Shown: positions 44,791 to 57,823, numbered from the stretch's first letter. The stretch: DNA of 64,000 bases from Reticulitermes lucifugus (GCA_026260175.1 JAKCWW010000417.1:1-64000); one strand, 5' to 3'. Notes: generated by a model from the letters alone, not told the origin. Numbers and translations: made by a program.

Positions 44791-47785
44791 TGTAGGCTAT
44801 GTGGAACTACATATCTATGCTGTAGGACAACAGGCTCTGGGGTAGGCTCAGAACTCCTTGCTTCACGCCGAAATTACTATTGAATTATTTAATGGAATGT
44901 AATTGCGAGACAGTGAACAAACCCGGCAGAGTCTAATTGAGAACAAACTTATATAAAATTCCAAGCTTCACAGAAGCTTTTTCTTAATGAGAGAGGATTG
45001 AAATACCTTCGTAAGGAATGTATTGGTCGTTCATTTATAAATCTTACGATGAAAACGATTACTCTGTCAAGGGATGTCACTCTCAACATTTGTGTAAAGA
45101 ACAGTATCCATCATATGCTTGGCAAAGGGAAATTTTGGCGAAATTATCTGGGACCAACACTGCGTATTCCACCACAAAAGTCAACATCAGGCACACAATA
45201 AATAAATTAGAGAGAGTTGTACAATTGCCTAGACTTACTTCATCTTCTGTAGTATTTACTGAATTTGCTGAATGTGCTTCACACCTCATGGCGGTGAGAA
45301 ATATATACCAGATTTCCATTGAGAAACGTCAAATTATGTAACTACTTTGGATAGGGTCTACCGGACGGGAGGATTTTATTAAAATGTACCTAAAAAATAA
45401 ATTGGATGTAACTTCGATTTAGTCGTTTGACGGCAGTGTCCATAACAGACTTGCAAACATGCTAGTGTATAGTCAGGTTCCATGTACGGCAGGTAGTGTT
45501 CTGATTAGTTGAGCGACTGTAATTTTGTAAGAGTAAAATAGGACCGTTACCACGTCGAGTGCTTTAGTCAGACCCAATTTGTATACAATAAAGTTGTTAC
45601 GAACTGCAAACTGTGAAACGGTTTGTATTTCGGTTGTCATGTGGTTTCAGGTACTCTGCTAAGTAGCGTAAATTTATTGGGCAGTAAACATTAACCAAAG
45701 GGGTTTCTTGACCATTTTGTACAGCTACCTCTTACTTTAATGTGTAATCATGGCGAGATTACTTTATCAGGCTTTTGATTCCGACTTATAAACTTAAACT
45801 TTCGGAATGTAATTTTAACAATTATTGCTAGTGAATCCCTTTTCAATATCTGCTTGAATTGCATTTGTTTCTTGTAGCTGATTGTTGAAGCTTCCATTTT
45901 GTTTGAGTGTACCTAATCTTGTAATCCTCGCTAATGGAGCCACTTTTTTTTCTGTCTGTAATCCCTTTAAAATTTCATGAGTCAATGTCCATGTAAAGGG
46001 CTTGTGCGTGCTTTAGAAAATAGTTCGTTCCTTGAAGTCAATGTAACACCACAGTCTAGTTACGAGCATATGAAACTTCATGTGTAATATTTGAATCTGA
46101 TTAGCATTTCTTGTAAAATAACAGAACTATGGCTATGTTCATATACTTTTCTTTTTCCAGTTCGTTTGAAATTCATGATTTGCTTATGTACGACTATGCG
46201 TCCCTCTATTCTCTAAACGTCACACGTCAGTGCGCATTCGAGTGTAATTCAGTGTATTACTTCCGAAACCATGAAGATGTATTTAAAATATGCAATTTCT
46301 AGCGGCAAAGGGTACAGGCTGTACAGAGGAAAAACTAGACAGAATATAATTTTCTTCGCAATAAATGCAGTCATCAGTATTATTCATCAGACTTTATTTC
46401 TCATGGGCAACTAGTCTGTGGATTTTGGTGTGACGCATGCTAAGAAATTATGCAAACAATCAAAAGAGAATATACCGATAGAGTAGAGACGGGGATTGTC
46501 ACATAGGTCTGGTAATTCCTGACACCACTCTCTAGGCGATTCTGGTGCTGTAATTTTTCAAGGAACAGCTGAATTAATTTCTGCTACCACAGAAAAGCTA
46601 TTGTGGCCTTTCGCCATACTGGTAAAGTCAGTTGCGTCCAGTTACAGCCACTTTTGTGTGTTTTAAAGAAATAAAAGTTTTTACAGGCAAGCAGATCTTT
46701 TTTAAATACGCAGTTATTATTGCATTTGTCGCAGGTCAGTGTACTGCGTTCGAATGAGCTTGATTTTAACTGTTAGATGCACTGTGAGTGATATTGCTAG
46801 TGCCAATAGGTTTTGTGTAAGAACGATTCAGATTGTGGACGTGAGGTGGCCGTAAGTGTCGGATAACAGAGGGCGGTAATGTGGGACAGTATCTGACTTT
46901 AGGCTACCTGCTACATGTCAGTTGGTCTTTCTTTTGGCAAGTCAAAGGCGTTGTTTGAAATTCAGCACCTTAAGAAGGCTTAAATAATTTCAGTACTGGA
47001 GGGCTCACTTGGTTTGGAAGACGTTACAACCGTAAACACTCTGCAAATCCAGTAGCGTCAGGATAAATAACACATTGTTTGGAATTTTGCGCTATGATTC
47101 TGTCTTTTCAACATAAAGACAGGACGTCAGGGTTGACAAACTTGACACGTTGTTTCTTCCAGACGTCTGCAAGTACAGGGCAAAGGATATGAGGTGTGAA
47201 GTCATGGGACAACGAAGACATGGTAAAAGCAATAGTGCCCGACATTACCAGCCACTTTTCTGAGAAGCCTGCTTTGCACTTTCTTACTCAAATCATTATA
47301 TCTTTCACTATACGAGTATTTATCTTAAAAATCTCGGGCCTTTTCAGGTTACTAAATAAAGAAAATCGGATGATATTCTGGTACAAACCACTTTAGAACA
47401 ATTTTTCTGTCATACCAAAAACTTCGAAAAACGAAACTGTATCCGGCACTCCCGTCCCTTGCTCTATGCATAGGGTAGTGTACAGTCAGTAAGACTGGTG
47501 AAGTTGTAGTCCATGTTGAGATGTATGATTCCCTACACATTCATTAACATATTATGACATTCAGTATGGAAGTTAACTTTTATTTTAGCGTCGGTGACAG
47601 GAGAATTTTATTTTTAAAGTTGGTAATAAATATCACAAAGGTTAAAGAATTGATGTGATAAATTTCTTTCCTAGCTTGTAACGTTTGTGACATATATTAT
47701 GACTGTCAATTGCAAGTAGTGAGATTATAAGCTGGAATACTGGACCACGTAGGATAATTCCGCACGATTCTGTTAGCTTATAAAT
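44375..47785. other. Featureless; (AAT)n at 44764-44792
   Basis: 3.4 kb without recognisable repeats apart from the (AAT)n. A 107-residue plus frame at 45018-45341 has no motif I recognise. Confidence 0.45.
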
Positions 47786-47789
47786 GATA

Positions 47790-48055
47790 TAGGCGGCCGG
47801 GATAGAGTAATCCTTATAACAACTCGCTACGGGCTGCACGGTCAGGAGATCGAATGCCGGTGTGGTCGAGATTTTCAGGGTCCGTTTAGACCGGCACCGA
47901 GGCCTACTCTGCCTACTGTGCGACAGATCTCGGGTCTTTTCCGGGGGTAAAACGGCCGGAGCGTGGAGCTGATGACCCACCGATGTTGCGAGTTGGTTGA
48001 TACTATCCCCCTGCCACCCCTCTCTGCCTGCACAAGCATCTCGTTGGGTGACCTT
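47790..48055 (+). repeat. SINE family A copy
   Basis: Head 'gccgggatagagtaatc', 'cgctacgggctgcacggtc', B box region 'ggagatcgaatgccgg', body 'ttccgggggtaaaacggcc' and the family 3' end 'tgggtgacctttacctg'. Confidence 0.85.
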
Positions 48056-49595
48056 TACCTGTAAATGCCAAAGGAATATCGCAGAGCCAGAATCCTTTGG
48101 CTGGAAATGTTTAGCAAAAAGACAGATTTAGGAATGTCATAAAGACGGGTGTACACGTACGTTTATTTCAATAATTAACACTATATAATTTATCTGTTCA
48201 AGGACGTGCTTCTTTCTCCTTAAATACCATTATAGCGGTCAAGTCTGTGTTTGTGCAAGACTATCAGTTTAGGTGTTATGTAAATTGTGTACTTGGATAT
48301 GGTGGTAATCTAGTATGGAGTGCCTAGTTCTGAGCCTGTAAACATATAGACCAACTTAATTTAATGGTGAGTTCCGAATGTCGTAACACAACACTGACAC
48401 GGATTACGCCGCCTGCTATTGACCTTCTGAATACGAACCGGCATTTGGTCTGGTTGTAGCCTAGAAACGGGATCTATCAATTTTTTTGACAGATTCACTC
48501 AAGTAAGCCGCTTTATGACATAAGAAAGATGCTACTCAATCCATCAAGACGCTGTTGAGGACTTCTTAGTGTTAAGTACCTTTTTCGCTCGTTAAGATGT
48601 TTAAGCTCTGTTATCTGAGAAGGTAGTAAATCGTATCTTCTGCTTCAGGAATTTATGCTGCCGTTTCCAGAGTTTAAACCGCAAGTTTCGTAACATTTGA
48701 GAACACAAAATTTTTCAGTAAAAGGAATGAATTTTGTCTGCTCTTAGAGTCTTTAAATGTAGGTCTTAAAACCCCCATAAATGAAAGCAGGTTGTTACGA
48801 AGTCCTGTTACGTTTTACGCCTAACCGTGAACTTGATAATTGTGTAATAAATGTGTTCAAGCACATGTAGGGAGGACATGTACTCCGTTTATTTGCCTAT
48901 ATAGTGGCTGCGTTAAGCCCACGCTATTACGGCGCCAAAAGAAGTCTTTATTCTTATTCATTTTAAAGAAAACATAGGAATATGTGTGGCATAAAAATCA
49001 CAGTGTAAGCCAGTACTTCCCTCTAGGAGCTGACGCTTACTGTGACTAAGCCTATTGTGATGTACTTTTACTGCATTTCAAGACATGTGGGTGTCTGCGA
49101 GTTTCAAAGAAAGGAGGCTAGAAGGAGGTAAAAAAGGAGCTGTACATCCGCTTGTGGTTGGTCTACAGAGGCTGTAGGCGCAAGTCGTACATTCATCTGC
49201 CACCACTCTTGGTGCATGCGCCCTTGTTATGCAGCGTGTGCTGCACATTGTCCTGTGTATTCTAGATGGATGAAAGCGAGAGGAAATAGAGAGTTGCCTT
49301 GTTTGTTGCGGAGTTGTAATGAGAGAACAGGGATTAATTACTGCACGCTACACTGCAAATGCACAGTGTATGCCGGAACTCCAATTTGACCTCTGCTGCT
49401 GAAGATACGTTTATTTTTGGACTTCTGAAAGAGAAATACTGTTACTTGGAAACCATTTTAAGGCCAGCTTACACATATTCGCCCATCCATATCTTGATTC
49501 TATTACTGATATAATACATATCACGTCATTGATGCTAACACAGTTCGAAGTGCGTATATTGTCGCTATCTCCACGGAACAGAGTCCTCCATGATG
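48056..49595. other. No recognisable feature
   Basis: No repeat boxes or LINE peptides seen. Confidence 0.4.
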
Positions 49596-49599
49596 ACCT

Positions 49600-49810
49600 A
49601 ATAATTTTACCTACGATGAAACCCCGAATTTCTACTCGATTCTTGAAAAAACCAGTCATCTAACCCTATCTTGAGCCAGTTGAAACCAGCCTGTATTCTC
49701 ACACTTTATTCCTGGAAATTCCGTTTTAATACCACCGTATCATCTACGCATGTCTTCCATGCAGTTTCTGACGAAATTATTACATATATTTCTTAGCCGT
49801 TGCATGCAGA
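49600..49810 (-). repeat. LINE family E fragment, diverged
   Basis: 'gaaaccccgaatttctac', 'ccctatcttgagccagtt' and 'ccgttttaataccaccg' correspond in order to 'ggaacccgaagattcatta', 'tatcctgagccagatcaat' and 'atattatcctcc' in the longer copies. Confidence 0.45.
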
Positions 49811-49927
49811 CTGTATTTCCTGGCCTTTTATTCTATTTGACTTGAATATCCTTAAACATTTAAAAATTAGTGCAAATTATGAAAGTCCAAAATCTCGTAA
49901 GGTATAAAAATCAATATTTCCTATTAG

Positions 49928-50440
49928 GATAAAACACAACTTATATTCTTTTTAGGTACAAACAGCTACATATTTCGGCTAATCAGATAGCCATTATCGG
50001 GCTGTACACATAAGAATATAAAAAATAAAATTTACAGCTGCAGTTTAGTTAGACTTGGAAGTGTATGAGACGTGTCTAAACTAGAATCCTATAACAAATT
50101 TATATACAGAAAACTATATTAATTTAAAATTAAATTCACATCACATGTGCTACTTTTTTGATAAAAAGTATCTCAACACAACATGAATATTCATATCTCA
50201 TAATTCACTCTATTTATAAGCATCAGGTAACGCTTATATGTTTGTAGCTGTGAACGTTTATATAATTTTATACTTTGCAGTAGAATGAAAACATACATAA
50301 AGACTAAGTTCTCAACCTAATAAATTTCAGCTGCAAATTTTACTTTTTATCTTCTTGCGAGTACTGCTTGATGATGACGGTCCTCTGATTTACCGAAACA
50401 TGAAGCTGTTTGTACCTAAAGAATACATGTTCTCTTTGAC
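49928..50440. mobile_element. Inverted-repeat element with hammerhead-like ends
   Basis: Left arm (about 49940-50008) and right arm (about 50355-50430) are inverted copies of roughly 65 nt sharing 'aggtacaaacagct'. Left core on the minus strand: CCGATAA, U, GGCTA/TAGCC stem, GAAATATGTA. Right core on the plus strand: TTGATGA, a weakened stem II, GAAACATGAA. Stem I complements gtac...gc and gc...gtac lie outside both. The 350-bp interior is AT-rich with no ORF. Penelope-like or retrozyme relic. Confidence 0.6.
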
Positions 50441-50995
50441 GAATTGTAAGTTGGTTTTTATCTATGTATCTGAAACACAACGGCAATAAATAACCTTAAT
50501 ATAACAGTTCATAAAATATAATAACCACAAAACATCCTATTTTGTATGCCGTAGAGACATATCACAGCTAATGGTATAAGCAACACCTAGTTCATGTTCT
50601 CCTTTCAGCGAAGGATACAAAAACGATGCAGAAATAAAGTAATGATCAAAGTAAGCCGCGTCTGATTTTGAATGATCACATTTTGTTATGGAGGAGAGCC
50701 TGTGATTGTTGTTGTTTGTATCATAGAAAAAATCTTCTTTATCTATCTCACTCAATCTCACGATCCACCTGACACACGCCGGTTATCAAAGCAAATCATC
50801 CATAATCCTTGTACATTCCATGCGGACTTATAAGCATGTAGCCTGTCTCAAGAGACGTGTGTTTTTAGCCACTTGTATTTCTTATTTTACTGAAACTTAG
50901 GGGATGAGGGATATATTGTCTCAGTAGCTCCTATCATGCGAGACTCTCCTACCCAAGGTGTGATAAATGTTTATATATTATCCGAAATATGTTCA
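50441..50995. other. No recognisable feature
   Basis: Nothing supported. Confidence 0.4.
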
Positions 50996-50999
50996 ACAG

Positions 51000-51290
51000 G
51001 CGCCTGGATAGAATAGTCAGTATAGGGACTAAGCTACAAGCCGGATGGTCCGGGGTTAAAAATCTGGCAGGAACTAAAGCTTTATATTTTCGCCAACATG
51101 TTCAGACAGGCTCCGGGTCTCACTCAGCCTGCTACTCAATGGGTACCGGGACCTTTGCTGAAAGTTTAAAATGGCAGAGGAGTCAGCTCGACCACTCATC
51201 TCCATCTAGTATCGAGGTTAAGAATGAATGGAGCTAGACTTCCACTCCCCTTATAAGACATCATGGCGTGTCTAGGGACAACTTCACTTT
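51000..51290 (+). repeat. SINE family A copy
   Basis: 'gcctggatagaatagtcag', 'ccggatggtccggggtt', 'tactcaatgggtaccggga', 'ccatctagtatcgaggtta' and 'catcatggcgtgtctaggg' follow the family A order. Confidence 0.8.
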
Positions 51291-51469
51291 TATTATGCTT
51301 TTACTGTACTTAAAGCTACTGCGAATCTTTTCAACCTGAACAGAAGTTCGAAGGTTCTCACATCTTGCATTTCCTTGCACATTGCACATTGGTATGTGCT
51401 TCACTGTTGTTCTAGTCAGTGGGAATATTTCAGATTCCTTACGGCACCCCTGTCCATTTGACTTAAGTG

Positions 51470-51712
51470 GTAACGCTTCTGACGGGTATTTGGTGGATTC
51501 CCTTTTCTAATCTGGGCAGCAACACCGACTTTTCTGACTGAAGTATTTCGTGGTTTTCTTCGGTTTCATCAAGCAGAAAGCAGGGTTGTGCCTTATATTA
51601 GGCCACGATCTCTTCCCTCATTAGTATTTACAGCTCATCCACTAGTCATTGTACTCCTTCGACGCCACATGGTAGAAGCTCCTGACAGCATCGTTAAATA
51701 AACCATAAATAA
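51470..51712 (+). repeat. SINE C-related 3' region with TAAA-type tail
   Basis: 'gaagtatttcgtggttttct' and 'tcggtttcatcaagcag' resemble the C-family body, and the end 'acagcatcgttaaataaa' matches the 3' terminus at 11668-11702. Head not identified. Confidence 0.4.
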
Positions 51713-51721
51713 AAATATTAC

Positions 51722-51950
51722 TGTCTTCTGGGATTTGACGCCCTGCAATCTAGTAGAGGTTTACCGCCATTTCGGTGGAACCTGCTGGTTGCATCTTCTG
51801 GGTAGAATAACAAACTTTTCTACCCTGAATATTAAGGCATCAGGTTCTTCTGAAATGTCGCAAAATATACGACAGACTAAAAGGTTTTACATTCCAGAAG
51901 ACGATAATAGCCTCTTCATAGCCATTACCGTAAGAATCTGAAATTTTGCT
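51722..51950 (+). repeat. Repeat family G copy
   Basis: Plus strand encodes WDLTPCNLVEVYRHFGGTCW, the best example here of the recurring WDVTPCSLVEVYRRFGG peptide. The 68-residue frame continues to YIPEDDNSLF. Frame conservation across copies suggests a decayed coding origin or a recently amplified repeat. Confidence 0.65.
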
Positions 51951-52907
51951 AGCCATAAATAAATAGACTACGTAGTACTTGATTTTGTAATGAATTCTGT
52001 ATAATTGTTAACTTATAGTGTCACGTTATGTCGGTTCTTTTATGGGTGCAATACCAAATTATACAGGAAAACATATGGACATAATTGGGGCCACTACTAA
52101 ACGAGGCAGGATGTGGCTTAGCCACAAACTTCCTGATATGCAGATCACTTTTCATTATTGGGACAGAAATTAAGGATTGTACGACGTGTGAGAGAGGTTC
52201 GGCTTTGTAGGCTTTGGAATTAACGTTGATTTGCCTGCTGATGCCAGTGCCACAAACTAACTACTGACTGAAACATTGCTCGACACATGAATCTCAGTGT
52301 CAGAAAATTTGCGTTGCTCAAAAATTATATAATTGATAGAACTTTGGGTTTGTATCTCAAAATAAATCAGTGTTAACTTAATGTGAATTTAGGTATTGTT
52401 TCGAATCAAACATCAATTTATTTTTGGAATGAAATATCGAATTCAGAACACATGATTTGCTTGGGCGCCTGTCAAACCGTAAATATATCAATACCGAGCA
52501 CTTCGAATTGTGATTACATGGTATCTGGACTTTGTGCATCATCTTATTATTCCGAACTGAACACAAAGTTTTGGAAATAGGATCTGTTGTCTCTTTCAGG
52601 GAAAAATGTGGGGAGGCGCCAACTCAGTTGGTTCCGGCTGAAAGAGTTGTTTTGAACCACTCGGGCCCAGTGTATGAAACATTCTGTCCAGTTCAGAATA
52701 CTTAATGCTGCACAAGTTCAGAAACTAAACAATCACAAATGCAATATGCTCCTCTCAGAGCCCTTGAGTGCTGAAGCAATTCGGTGTGAAAGTAATACTC
52801 GAGACGTGCGTTGTGGAGGTATGCGGTTCGAATACGAACACGTTCTCCGATGATTGTAGTGGATTTCCTCAGTCCCTTTACAAGAATCTCGGTATAGTAA
52901 TTTTAAA
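51951..52907. other. No recognisable feature
   Basis: Short frames on both strands without motif. Confidence 0.4.
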
Positions 52908-53176
52908 TGACGACCGGGATAGCGTAGTTGGTACAACGGCTCGCTACGGGCTGGACGGTCCAGGGATCACATCCCGGCGGGGGCGAAATTTCCCTGCCGT
53001 CCAGATCGACCCCGATACCCACCCAGCCTCCTGTACAGTGGGTACTGGGCCTTTTCCGGAGATAAAGCGGCCGCAGCGTGGTGCCTCCTAGTGCCGGGTT
53101 GCGAATGGGTTGGACCTATGTCTCCGCCTCCCATCTGTGCCTGCATAGGCATGTCATTGGGTGACCTTTACCTTTC
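52908..53176 (+). repeat. SINE family A copy, best preserved
   Basis: tRNA-like head with A box tagcgtagttgg (52919-52930) and B-box region ggtccagggatcacatcccg; body 'ctgccgtccagatcgaccc', 'gtgggtactgggcctttt' and 'gataaagcggccgcagcg'; 3' end 'ttgggtgacctttacctt'. Internal RNA polymerase III promoter boxes are intact enough for recognition. Confidence 0.9.
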
Positions 53177-56010
53177 TACTTGGAAACAGGCCACAACTGC
53201 CTCTCTTCCCTTCATTAATCGCTATTTAGTCTCTGCTGTGTCCTCAGGATCGTTGAAAGACCTGTGTTTCAATCTTCTCCGACGTTTAGCACTCTTTATG
53301 ATGTTTAGCGCAACTGTATTCAAAATGAAAGCTACACAGTATTACATAGCCTACTTGTATAAAAATCGCTCATAAATGATGGACTTTGTTTCAGGAATAA
53401 GATATGTAATATACAAACTGGATTAATGTGGCTATAATTTGGGACTTTATCATGTTCCAAAACTAATGTACTTTTGAGCTCAATGTAGGAGTTGTAAAAG
53501 AAACTACAAGCAATTACATTATCTTATAATTTTTTTAATATATAAGGTATACTGTAAAAACATAACCATTTATGAAATTGAAATGTGATCTAAAGAAATA
53601 TGGAAGAACCATATTTGACAATTCTAAGAGGGATATTCATAGTTGCCAGAAATAGTGCAGGAAATAAAATATCTGTTGATATATATGTCACAATATACGG
53701 CTGGTATTAAAATTGAAGGAACTACAACTTACAGTGCGATATGAAGGAACCATGTAAATATAGTGAATAAAAACACGTGGTCGAAAGTAGAGTGGAATTA
53801 TTAACGTACAGGACAAAGAATAGGACAACACGAACAAGACGTCTTTGAGCCCGTTACGTATATTAAATTTTGTAATCCTTAAAATCGAGAAAGATTGAAT
53901 TTAAAATGTTATTCATGTGGGATGAATTTTTAATACTTTAATCCATAAGTCAAATATTATCTTAATTTAATGAAACTAATTGTTCTGGTGAGTGGGGCAA
54001 TCATGTGCCACTAATTACCTCCAGTGAGGCTGTCATTTCGAGGCGACACGAAGCTAAATTCCCCACTCATGTGCAGTGCCGTGTTCTCTAAATGAACTGA
54101 ATATTTATGGAGCTAGTTTCTGGCTTGCATATTCAAGGGAAATGAACGGAAGGTTTGGAATCTATTTGAATGTGTTTATCTGACGGAGCAGCGAATCTCG
54201 GGGAAGAGAGAGAGGGTAGCTGGCTGGATTGGCTGACGAAACCTGCACTAATTTTTCTATCCTTACAGTAATTCACTTCCGTTACGAGGGATGTTAATTC
54301 GAATACCTCTTTGGAATTCAGGCCTTAAAAATAAATAAAGTATTTCAGTTGCATCTGTTTGTACATAGAAGTTATAAGTCATTTCATACTATAAATATTC
54401 TATCTAGTCTTGCTTCGCAGGAAGTCAAATTTTTGTTCTCAAAGGAAAAGTCATTGGTTGCTCGTACATTTTACAAAGATTCGAAAAAATAAACTTTATC
54501 ATTTATGGAATATTATATGTGTAATTCTCATAGTTGGGTTTACGTATAAGTTTAAACATTGCTTTACGATACGGAAACTTATATCACACGTTTTAGAGTT
54601 AAAAATTCATTACATTATTAAAATGCAGTTTGTTGGGCCTTTGAAGGCCACTTTGATTAAAATATCAGTTAATGACTTTTTTATAACACGAAATTAATAT
54701 TCTAACTGACAAAGTTTCTGCATTTCCTGCGTCCTATAAAAAATTACAAAATAATGATTTTCTTCTATGGCATTACAAATTCAATATTCATGGTTATCCT
54801 AGTCTTCAACCGTGACAGAAGAATATATTTCGTTAAAAATAATTTAAAAAGCATACTTGCAGTATTAAATCAGCCGTTGAAAGAAAGGTGGTGTAAGTCA
54901 CTCAAGAAAAATGAGGCAAGTGCTTATACAGTGTCATAACCCTGAGATCTATGAACAGAAAAATGGTGTGAGTTGTAATTACATATTTACCCTTACAGCT
55001 CAGCTTATATCAATACCGGGCAACAAAATTCCTATCGTGTTGACAGCCAAAGAGTCAAACGTTTACCAAATGAAACAAACATGACTCATGTCACTTTACC
55101 TTCCATTGACTCAAATTTGAAATAATGGCAACATTATTCAGTGTAACACAAATATTTTATTTCTTGACACAATTGATAAATGTACGTGATTCGGCTAATT
55201 ATACGCCATTCTCCGGCTATAAGTAATTAAAAAGAACTACACAACATGTTTATAAATGCAAAACTTTTAGATATTTTTCACATGGCGTCCTTTCTTCTTG
55301 AGTTTATAATGTCCATTACATCTATAAACGGACTACCAAGAACAAACAACCACTAAAACTATAAACGTATTGTATATTCTGATAAAGGTTTTGAGACAAT
55401 AATACAATACACTACTGTGCAGGTCTGAAGACATTATTCCTGTAAAAAAAACAACTTGACTGCTAGAGTTGGCATTGAGACACACGAGAGGGCCTACAGT
55501 AACGTACAGAACTCCGTTTCCAATCAGTAAGCCATATAATGGAGAAAGTGAAAGTGAAATTTAAAGCGACAGTGCAAGTGATTTACGTAAAGGAAACTGT
55601 TATACAAGTAAGTCTCGTTTATTTAATAATGCCAACTCTTTCCAATTACTATCTAAATAGCCATATACCATCACAACGCCAATATTTATATTACACATTA
55701 GACACCATCATAATTACCAATGGTCAACAAAACAAGAAGAGAGGCCTCATACACAAGAACTATACTTTACAAGTAGAAGGATCTTATGGATAAATTTCCA
55801 CGCACAAGTTAATGACTACACTACGTCTAAAAAATGCTTAATTTTAATTTTAATTTTAGTTTCAACATATTTTAAACACGAATGAAAAAGGATGCACGGC
55901 TACCTTAAACCATCGTACTTAAAATATTACGCTCTTTATGTAACAAGTTGAGCACAATCTTGATTTTATCTGTCTATGTAACTTGTAATATATGTTGCAT
56001 TTACTTTTTA
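53177..56010. other. No recognisable feature
   Basis: Very AT-rich in parts. A more balanced-composition stretch at 53980-54250 has a short inverted repeat gagtgggg/ccccactc. Frames such as 54410-54697 and 55539-55793 show no known motif. Confidence 0.45.
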
Positions 56011-56016
56011 ATTACG

Positions 56017-56060
56017 TACATCCTGAAGATATTGCATAGTTAGCAAAACATGTAGCTGTA
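56017..56060 (+). ncRNA. Hammerhead-like motif 3
   Basis: CTGAAGA (56023-56029), U, a short GC-containing stem (TGC/GCA), AAAAC in place of GAAAC, stem III AC/GT with AT loop, A at 56054, and stem I tacatc/gctgta with one mismatch. G12 has become A, which would abolish cleavage. Confidence 0.5.
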
Positions 56061-56184
56061 TCAACTGTTTATAAATGCAATAGTTGTGCTTAACTGAATA
56101 CTGTTGCCATTATTGATACTACGCACACCGTGATGAACAGTATAAAGATTATCAAATTTTAAACATTATCAGGAAAACGTGTAA

Positions 56185-56290
56185 GATAAAGACAAAACCA
56201 GAAGATGGAAGCGAAAAATTCCTCCGTAAAGTTGATAGCTATTGCCCAACTTACGCTTTATCACATTCCAGGAGACCGTAGTCTTAATAT
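56185..56290 (-). repeat. Repeat family G fragment
   Basis: Minus strand reads KTTVSWNVIKRKLGNSYQLY then GGIF, lining up residue by residue with the VFWDVTPCSLVxxYQRFGG peptide. Confidence 0.5.
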
Positions 56291-57140
56291 CCATAGCCGT
56301 GGGAACATTAAATCTTGAAGAAAAACAAGGTTCGTAAAGAACAACATCATTGAGAAAGAAATCTGAAAGTCCCAAAACAAGGAGAATATATTCAAAAATA
56401 TTCAGCGTGCTGGTATAAAATATTATGTAAAGAGGGCTCTAATACCAATAAATAGGCAATGCTCTGCTTTACGTAATTAATAATAAAAGACGATGAAAGA
56501 CGCTTGATGTTTTATGTTGGAACATTTCGAGTCACAATGATCATCCTGCAAATCGACTTTTTATTGATAAATACCAACATACAAACGCGAGGCTTTGTCA
56601 CACCATTGTGCTTCTATTTGTTCATCCCGAAGGTCGTTATTCTGACTATGGTATTTGAGTTTGTTTGATGACCTGAACCCTACAAGTATTGGAAATTCTG
56701 TCCTCTTATTTGGACCTTCCATTATTCCAAATGAGGCTATCATTTCAACGCTGTTACAATAGTAGTAGTCTCATGGACTCTGTCCTAAAGGTACAATTCA
56801 CTGTATAAAGTAACTTGATGAGCCCATCTGTAATGACGATCTCTTAGGCGAGCACGATATTTCAGTACTCATCAGGGACTTGTTTTCCTATAATGTATTT
56901 CAAAAGACCAGAAGCGTTACTGTAGGGTTAATAGAACACAGGCCTGTAGGAATGTGTGATACATGAAATAATGTTTTGTACTTGTTTCGTATCAACTATA
57001 GAAATTTTTTTCACAATTCGCAATACTCCATTTGTTATAAATGTTTGTTAATGCTCTCAGGATGAATGACTAGAGGCAAGTTTAAAATTCGTGAATCAGT
57101 TGTCCTACACGCTGACATAAATGTGTAAAATAAAATCGAA
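56291..57140. other. Featureless; two weak hammerhead-like strings on the minus strand
   Basis: CTGATGAGTACTGAAATATC at about 56875-56855 and GGATGATC...CGAAATGTTCC at about 56555-56520 (minus strand) resemble the core but lack a proper stem II. The 60-residue frame between has no motif. Confidence 0.3.
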
Positions 57141-57146
57141 ACCCTC

Positions 57147-57370
57147 TTGAGAGTTTGGGTTCTCACGGCGGTCAGTATGGTCTTGTCGGGCGTGACACAG
57201 TGTAGCTCTTCAGATCGACACCCATTTTTCCCAGTTTCCCTCTATCTTCACAGTAGAAAACGGCAGTTGTTATTTCGTTCGACACGTTGTTCCTTATCTG
57301 CCACATTACACCCCACATTACAAAAGACCGTGTCCTTGACGATGGACTTCACTGTGTGCTCTTAATTTAA
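57147..57370 (+). repeat. Possible repeat family G copy
   Basis: MRVWVLTAVSMVLSGVTQCS resembles the 5' side of the repeat peptide as it appears in insects. Tentative. Confidence 0.35.
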
Positions 57371-57730
57371 GTCGTAGAATTAATACAAATTTTGAAATCT
57401 AAAGTAGCCACTTCCGTTACCAATGTATTCAATAAAATTACCCTGAAAATCTGTGAATTTTGGTTGCGTTTCTTGTATTGTACATTATACAGACGTAATG
57501 CATTGATAGGTCGATTCATCGCGTCCTACAGTGTAGGAAAATACGAACTCGGCATGTGTGGGTTTGCTTGCTGACATTGCTCTTGATAGCGAACGGGTTG
57601 TAACAGACACTTGCCTGTTAAGGAAGTCTCACACTGGACACTGCGAAGATACGATGGTGATAAGAATTCGGTAAGAGTAGCTTAAGATACGACTCTACCC
57701 TTGGGTTTAAATGGGACCTAGGAAATCTAA

Positions 57731-57823
57731 GACGACACGGCGATATGTTTAGGACGGGCCGACAGGATGCAATGGCGACTCAGCATGCTGTGTCGTCTGT
57801 CGCTCAGTCGTAAACATATCGCC
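57731..57823. repeat. Foldback element, 13-bp perfect arms
   Basis: ggcgatatgttta (57739-57751) and taaacatatcgcc (57811-57823) are exact inverted repeats; further in, cgacag and an agcatgct palindrome add pairing. No clear target duplication. Confidence 0.6.

Noticed and set aside
53980-54250. Possible conserved regulatory element
   Set aside because: Only its more balanced base composition and an 8-bp inverted repeat set it apart; needs cross-species alignment, which I cannot do.
56850-56885. Hammerhead on the minus strand (CTGATGAGTACTGAAATATC)
   Set aside because: No room for a stem II between CTGATGA and GAAA; kept only as a weak mention.
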